Assembly (NCBI GenBank): GCA_947177615.1
Contig: CAMWUY010000007.1
Span: 1 to 32,407, forward strand
Direction: 5' to 3'
Source of the DNA: an uncultured Porphyromonadaceae bacterium
Lineage (GTDB): Bacteria; Bacteroidota; Bacteroidia; Bacteroidales; Muribaculaceae
Length of the DNA stretch: 32,407 bases
Positions 27,726 through 32,407 of this stretch are shown in pieces. Below the pieces are notes generated by a model, which saw only the letters and a list, made by a program, of their open reading frames with translations, was not told the origin of the DNA and made no database searches. Numbering within the stretch: the first letter of the stretch is position 1; each line of letters opens with the position of its first letter. Position numbers and translations under genes: made by a program.

Positions 27726-28948
27726 TGTAACGTTAATCGGTTGAGCGGATGAGAGGCGATGAGACGTGCCATCTCAAGCAGATCTTCACGCGTCACCTGC
27801 ATGATACGATCGGCAGTATAGGCGGCATCATACACCTCATTATAATATAACAGGCTTTTGCCCAACGACATCGCTGCCGCCTCGCGATGGTCGGTACTCA
27901 CCAGTAGTTGTCCGCGGTATTGTTCGCGGATACGGTTGAAGAGCCGTTCGGACATAGGTGCCTGGGCCAGCCGGTCCAGTTCACGCCTCACGACTCCGGT
28001 ACACTTCTGCACCATCTCACGGTCAGAGCCGATGTATATGTTGAAAGTACCTGTATCGGAGAGCAAGGCGACATTGCTGTCCACGGTATATGCAAGGCCG
28101 CGGCGTTCGCGTATCTCCTGATTGAGACGGGAGTTCATACACGGACCGCCCAAATGGTTGTTGAGCAGGAAGAGGGCGTATCGACGGGGATCCTGCCTGC
28201 CGAACAGGCGTGTCCCCATGATGGTATGTGCCTGATGACCATTCTCATCTATAGTGCGATCAAATTGTTTCACGACCTCAGGCGGAACACGATTTAACCC
28301 CGATGATGTGAAATGCAATCTGCCGAAATATCGTTCCATCAGTCGTTCGATACGGGCGGGACTGCCGGGATCGACGGCATATATTACCATATTGTCCGGC
28401 GTATATCTTGTGTCCAGAAATCCGCGGCAGTCACTACCTCTGAGAGAGCGTACAGACTCGGGTGTGCCCAGGATGTTGTGAGCTAATGCCGAGCCGGCAT
28501 ATATCAGCTCCTCGTAGATATCAAACACCGCATCTGCCGGAGAGTCAAGATATGACTTTATCTCCTCTATCACGACGTCCTGCTCCTTGCGCAGTTCATG
28601 TTCCGGAAATATTGAGTCGGCGATTATGTCGGCAAGCAGTTCGATGGCGCGTTCGGCATTTCCGGCCGGCGAATTGGTGTATATAAGAGTCTCCTCCTTG
28701 GAGGTATAAGCATTAAGTTCGCCACCGATAGACTCGAGACGATTGGAGATATGCCAGGATTTGCGATGTTTGGTTCCCTTGAAGATGGTATGTTCCAGAA
28801 AGTGGGCCAATCCCTCACGATCAGCAGGGTCATCGCGGCTTCCGGCATTGACCGCCACGCCGATATAAGATACATTGCCGTCCGACTGACGGATCACAAT
28901 GCGCAGTCCGTTGGATAAAGTCAATATTATAGGTTTCTCTTTTTTCAT
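27722..28948 (-). CDS. M16 family zinc peptidase
   Basis: 408 aa; GLAHFLEHTIFKGTKHR (HxxEH), downstream KEETLIYTN and E residues. Confidence 0.93.
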   Translation of the reverse strand: MKKEKPIILTLSNGLRIVIRQSDGNVSYIGVAVNAGSRDDPADREGLAHFLEHTIFKGTKHRKSWHISNRLESIGGELNAYTSKEETLIYTNSPAGNAERAIELLADIIADSIFPEHELRKEQDVVIEEIKSYLDSPADAVFDIYEELIYAGSALAHNILGTPESVRSLRGSDCRGFLDTRYTPDNMVIYAVDPGSPARIERLMERYFGRLHFTSSGLNRVPPEVVKQFDRTIDENGHQAHTIMGTRLFGRQDPRRYALFLLNNHLGGPCMNSRLNQEIRERRGLAYTVDSNVALLSDTGTFNIYIGSDREMVQKCTGVVRRELDRLAQAPMSERLFNRIREQYRGQLLVSTDHREAAAMSLGKSLLYYNEVYDAAYTADRIMQVTREDLLEMARLIASHPLNRLTLQ

Positions 28949-28983
28949 ATATAAACGATCCTCAACTCCCCGGTTGTTAATTC

Positions 28984-30366
28984 CTATATATGTTTCCTCA
29001 GTCGAGCCACCGGGATCTGCTTGGCATCACGATACTTGGCTATGGTGCGTCGTGAGAGCGTGTAGCCCCGTTTCTGCATCTCCTCACATATTTGAGCGTC
29101 ACTGAGCGGGTGTTTCTTATCCTCATCCTCTATAATAGCCTCTATCTGTGCCTCTATCTGCCGGTTGGTCAGCGTCTCCCCCTGCTCCTCATCACCCTTG
29201 ACGTTTGAGAACAGTTCGCGCAGAGGCTTGACTGCTCCCCACGGTGTCTCGACATACTTGTTGTTTGTGGCACGCGATATAACCGAGAGATCTTGACCTG
29301 TGATGGCGCTGATATCCTTAATCATCATCGGACGCAACGTGTAGACATCCCCGGTCTCGAAATATTCACGTTGCAGGCTTACGATTGCTGTCATGACTGT
29401 CAGAAGTGTCTTCTGGCGCTGACGCACATTCTCGATAAATTCCCGGGCATTATTGTATCCGGTCAGTGTGAAGGCCTTATCCCGTCGGACTCCACGCTTG
29501 CGCATCGCCGGGTCATTGACCGCATCTACATAGCTCTGCTCTATGCCGAGTGCCGGAAAGCGGTTGTTGACCGTCACGGAGAGAAGTCCCTCCTCATTGC
29601 TGACCGTGAAATCAGGATAGACGATGGCTGCCGCCGTCTCACGTTCGCTACCGTAAGCCGCCCCGGGTTTGGGATTGAGTGTGCGTATGAGCCTGCCCGC
29701 TGCCGTGACACGTTCTGGAGAAATCTTCAATCCGGATATAATCTTATGCGAATGCTTCTTTGTATAAGCGTCAAAATAGTCTCTCAATATATTGATGGCG
29801 TCATTGCGCTCGGTAGAGTCGGGCATTACGCCTAATTGCAGCAACAGACAGTCCTGCAGATCGACAGCACCGACTCCGGCGGGATCCAGACCGCGAACCA
29901 CCTCCATCGCCTGCTCAGCCACCTCCTCCGGTATCTCGACGCCTGTGTTAATGGCTAAGTCATCAAGTATATTGCGTAGCGGGCGTTGCAACCGTCCGTT
30001 TGAGTCAAGGTTGCCCACTATATACCGGGACATTTCAGTGACATCCTCCGGCAGACGTTGTTCTCCGATCTGTGTCAGCAGATGATCATAAAGCGTCTCG
30101 GACTCATCCGGAGCGGTAAAGTCATAATCGTTACCATCGGGAGATGAGTTGTTGATATGGCGCAGGTAATATGGGGTTTCGTCGTGTGTAGATGTGTTGT
30201 TGTCCTCATCGATACATAGAGCCGGATTTTCCTCAAGCTCGCTCTCGACTGTTTCGTCAAATTCGCGCGCATTGAGCTCCAGCAGTCTGACAAATCTCAG
30301 TTGCTGTTGCGACAGACGCAGACGTTGTGTCTGCTGCAATTCTGTTATAGCCTTCGGTCCTGCCAT
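28984..30366 (-). CDS. rpoN: RNA polymerase sigma-54 factor
   Basis: From ATG 30366: MAGPKAITELQQTQRLRLSQQQLRFVRLLELN...; C-terminal RpoN-box-like SRRTIAKYRDAKQIPVARLRKHI. Confidence 0.93.
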   Translation of the reverse strand: MAGPKAITELQQTQRLRLSQQQLRFVRLLELNAREFDETVESELEENPALCIDEDNNTSTHDETPYYLRHINNSSPDGNDYDFTAPDESETLYDHLLTQIGEQRLPEDVTEMSRYIVGNLDSNGRLQRPLRNILDDLAINTGVEIPEEVAEQAMEVVRGLDPAGVGAVDLQDCLLLQLGVMPDSTERNDAINILRDYFDAYTKKHSHKIISGLKISPERVTAAGRLIRTLNPKPGAAYGSERETAAAIVYPDFTVSNEEGLLSVTVNNRFPALGIEQSYVDAVNDPAMRKRGVRRDKAFTLTGYNNAREFIENVRQRQKTLLTVMTAIVSLQREYFETGDVYTLRPMMIKDISAITGQDLSVISRATNNKYVETPWGAVKPLRELFSNVKGDEEQGETLTNRQIEAQIEAIIEDEDKKHPLSDAQICEEMQKRGYTLSRRTIAKYRDAKQIPVARLRKHI

Positions 30367-30380
30367 ATTATAATAATAGT

Positions 30381-30389
30381 GCAAAATTA
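30381..30389 (-). promoter_or_regulatory. Candidate -7 element of rpoN promoter
   Basis: Minus-strand TAATTTTGC; no good TTTG box 20 nt upstream (nearest TTTG is 12 nt away). Confidence 0.4.
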
Positions 30390-30419
30390 GCAATTTTTTC
30401 ACAAAAACAGAGTGTGAAA

Positions 30420-30452
30420 TTTGGGTAAATGAGATAAAAGTATTACTTTTGC
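30420..30452 (+). promoter_or_regulatory. Bacteroidota-type promoter for the TPR gene
   Basis: TTTG (30420-30423), N20, TACTTTTGC (30444-30452): perfect. Confidence 0.85.
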
Positions 30453-30587
30453 ACATAAGTATGGAGGTCAGAGCGTCTGTCCGTCACATCGGCTTGAAAT
30501 ATGCCGGGGTGTATATCGATACCGGATGTGTCCGGCAGCGTTTTAAGACTCGAAATGTAATAATCAACAAGAAAAGTTTAAATTGCA

Positions 30588-31268
30588 ATGGCAGAAAACA
30601 ATAATCGTCAGGATGTCAATCCGATAGATGATATCAACGATCGTCTCACCAATGCCGGCCAGAAGGTGGCGGCCAATAAGAAAATCATCTACTGGACTCT
30701 CGGCGTTATAGTTGTAATCGCAGTATTTATCGGCTCCTATTTCTGGATTTATCGCAATCCGGGTCTCAACAACTCGTGGGCCGCTTACAATCAAGTAGAG
30801 CAGACAGCTCTCGGCAACGATACTGTCCGTGCGCGTGAGTATGCCAAAGTGGCTGACAAATACGGTCATTTCGATGCCGGCAATGTGGCGGCTCTCTCTG
30901 CAGCCGAGGCTTACTATTCTATCGGCAAGTATGACGAAACCGTCAAGTATCTTGGCAAGTTCAGCACCTCCGACGAGGTTCTCGAGTCGCAGGCTAAGAT
31001 GTTGCTCGGTGACTCATACGTCAATCTCAAGAAATATGACGATGCCATCAGCGCATACAATGCATGTATCCGCAAGGCTGCCGGCAACCCTCAGATCGTC
31101 CCCGTGGCTCTCTATAAGGAGGCGAATGTCTACGACGAGCAGAAAAATTATCAGGCTGCACTCGACTGCTATACCCGCATCAAGACCGAGTTCCCGACAT
31201 TCCAATTCGGCAATGGTATGGCCGTGGAGGCCTATATTGCTCGCGAAGAGGCTCGCCTCGGCAAGTAA
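30588..31268 (+). CDS. Tetratricopeptide repeat membrane protein
   Basis: 226 aa; one N-terminal TM segment, TPR-like repeats (AEAYYSIGKYDETVKYL, GDSYVNLKKYDDAISAYNACI, EANVYDEQKNYQAALDCYTRI). Confidence 0.88.
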   Translation: MAENNNRQDVNPIDDINDRLTNAGQKVAANKKIIYWTLGVIVVIAVFIGSYFWIYRNPGLNNSWAAYNQVEQTALGNDTVRAREYAKVADKYGHFDAGNVAALSAAEAYYSIGKYDETVKYLGKFSTSDEVLESQAKMLLGDSYVNLKKYDDAISAYNACIRKAAGNPQIVPVALYKEANVYDEQKNYQAALDCYTRIKTEFPTFQFGNGMAVEAYIAREEARLGK

Positions 31269-31316
31269 TCATCCCTTAGAAAAAACCATAAAATAATAAA
31301 ACATTGCTATTTTATG

Positions 31317-31349
31317 AAAGGGTCGTGGCTCGAGAGCCCCGGCCCTTTT
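31317..31349 (+). terminator. Rho-independent terminator after the TPR gene
   Basis: AAAGGGTCGTGGCT-CGAG-AGCCCCGGCCCTTTT: 14-bp stem with one mismatch, tetraloop, T tract. Confidence 0.85.
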
Positions 31350-31364
31350 CTCTAATTTCTTATT

Positions 31365-31748
31365 ATGATAGCTAAAATATTGGTTGTGTTCGGAAGTGGC
31401 GGCCTGGGAGCAGTCTGTCGCTATCTTATAGAGCTGGCGATGCGTCACTCCATGATGGGGCTCTCCACGTGGGTGATCAACTCTATAGGTTGCTTTCTGA
31501 TAGGCCTCTTTGCCGGCTGGCTGGTCAATAGCCATTGCGGCTGGAGTGTCAACGGCAAGGAGTTTTTCCTCTTAGCCTCCATGACAGGTTTCTGCGGTGG
31601 CTTCTCTACCTTCTCTTCATTTACGCTGGATTGTGTTCATTATTTCGAGAAGGGACAGGTTGAGATATGGGTGATATTTGCAGCGATGACTGTTTTCGTA
31701 GGTCTCTTCGGGTGTGCTCTGGGTTATTGGCTCGGACGCCACATTTGA
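31365..31748 (+). CDS. crcB: Fluoride efflux channel CrcB/Fluc
   Basis: 127 aa, 4 TM; GSGGLGAVCRYLIE, GTW-like WVINSIGCFLIGLFAG, TGFCGGFSTFSSFTLD. Confidence 0.93.
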   Translation: MIAKILVVFGSGGLGAVCRYLIELAMRHSMMGLSTWVINSIGCFLIGLFAGWLVNSHCGWSVNGKEFFLLASMTGFCGGFSTFSSFTLDCVHYFEKGQVEIWVIFAAMTVFVGLFGCALGYWLGRHI

Positions 31749-31788
31749 TGCTCTGACACACCCTCTCCTCTCCACACGATAATCTTTG

Positions 31789-31832
31789 TTAGACCCTTTC
31801 CCACAATATATGTGTTGTGGAAAAGGGTCTAA
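31789..31832. other. Long near-perfect inverted repeat downstream of crcB
   Basis: TTAGACCCTTTCCCACAA-TATATGTG-TTGTGGAAAAGGGTCTAA: 18-bp arms, one mismatch; no T tract on the 3' side in either direction. Confidence 0.85.
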
Positions 31833-31861
31833 AAAAACAGCCCTGCTTCACAGCAGAACTG
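31831..31861 (-). terminator. Rho-independent terminator, minus strand, of candidate ncRNA
   Basis: Minus strand CAGTTCTGCT-GTGA-AGCAGGGCTG-TTTTTTT: 10-bp stem with two G-U pairs, GNRA loop, T7. Confidence 0.85.
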
Positions 31862-32143
31862 TTCGAACTAATCAAGTTATTTCTACAAACCTAACATAAA
31901 CGATTAGTGATTACAACTAATACCTTTGATTTACACCTTTGCTACCTATGGATGCAATTCCCATAAACGGAGCTAATATCTTATCTTATTCCTATCCCTC
32001 ACGAGGGTTCTGAAAATGCTCCGGATTGCGATGATCTCTTAAAGCGGTTGAGAGATCTTGATCTGCATCCTTAACCTATATTTCTATTTTACCTTAATAT
32101 GAATTTTAGTTATACCAAAGAGTATGGTGTGCTATCTCTATTG
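31831..32143 (-). ncRNA. Candidate structured non-coding RNA (~310 nt), family not recognised
   Basis: Bounded by a perfect promoter and a canonical terminator on the same strand, no long ORF, several local stem-loops (GTGC..GCAC; GGATGC..GATCTCT..AGAGATC..GCAATCC; CGGAGC..CCCTCGTGAGGG..GCTCCG; TATGG..CCATA). Confidence 0.6.
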
Positions 32144-32149
32144 CACATT

Positions 32150-32182
32150 GCAAAATTAGCATAACTTCTGTGATTTGTCAAA
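32150..32182 (-). promoter_or_regulatory. Bacteroidota-type promoter driving the candidate ncRNA
   Basis: Minus strand TTTG (32182-32179), N20, TAATTTTGC (32158-32150): perfect. Confidence 0.8.
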
Positions 32183-32183
32183 T

Positions 32184-32303
32184 AGTATAAGATACAATAT
32201 AAGGTGTAATATAAGTATTTAGATTTTTAAACATCAGTAACACAGGATAATATAAAAATCTAATATAAGTCTTAATATAACATATTCAGAATGTTAATAT
32301 AAG
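32184..32303. repeat. Iterated AATATAAG-like short motif, about 7 copies
   Basis: AGTATAAG 32184, AATATAAG 32196 and 32208, AATATAAA 32249, AATATAAG 32262, AATATAAC 32274, AATATAAG 32296; several spacings are 12-13 bp. Confidence 0.6.
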
Positions 32304-32407
32304 ATTACGTTCCCGAATTTGTGTGAAATTTTGTGGTCAGTTGATGAGATTGAACAGGCGGAAACGGATGTCACGCATCAGAAGTAAGAAGGGTGAAAGG
32401 ATAGGGA

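Noticed and set aside
31269-31364. Fluoride riboswitch upstream of crcB
   Set aside because: The interval is an AT-rich stretch plus a classic terminator hairpin; I see no crcB-motif pseudoknot pattern.
31901-31920. GATTAGTGATTA near 31902 as a further copy of the heptamer repeat
   Set aside because: Less than two units, probably part of the ATTAG..CTAAT stem in the candidate RNA.

Overview
Bacteroidota-type chromosome segment (Bacteroidales is likely; Muribaculaceae-like is a guess). Promoters match the Bacteroidota TTTG-N20-TAnnTTTGC consensus. About 20 kb (2.2-24.4 kb, + strand) is a Wzx/Wzy-type exopolysaccharide or capsule locus. It encodes an OPX exporter, a Wzc-like BY-kinase, a flippase, a Wzy-like polymerase, a PglC-like initiating sugar transferase, PglE/PglF-like bacillosamine-type enzymes and a WecF-like glycosyltransferase. 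Two unusual decoration modules sit inside it: (i) DegT + ATP-grasp + divergent DegT + GNAT + secreted beta-lactamase-fold serine hydrolase, and (ii) LbH acyltransferase + ACP + SDR + SDR + AMP-ligase + ACP + KAS III, a miniature fatty-acid/polyketide-like cassette. The second module contains a clean 9-copy heptanucleotide tandem repeat between two genes. Flanking genes are a Ca/Na antiporter, an LbH acetyltransferase, and on the minus strand a second flippase, a DUF2807 protein, DusB, an M16 peptidase and RpoN; then a TPR protein and CrcB on the plus strand. The right end has no long ORF, but carries a perfect minus-strand promoter, about 310 nt of hairpin-rich sequence and a canonical terminator. 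This is a candidate structured ncRNA, preceded by iterated AATATAAG motifs. A truncated tRNA lies at the left edge. All functional calls come from motif reading; no searches were run.
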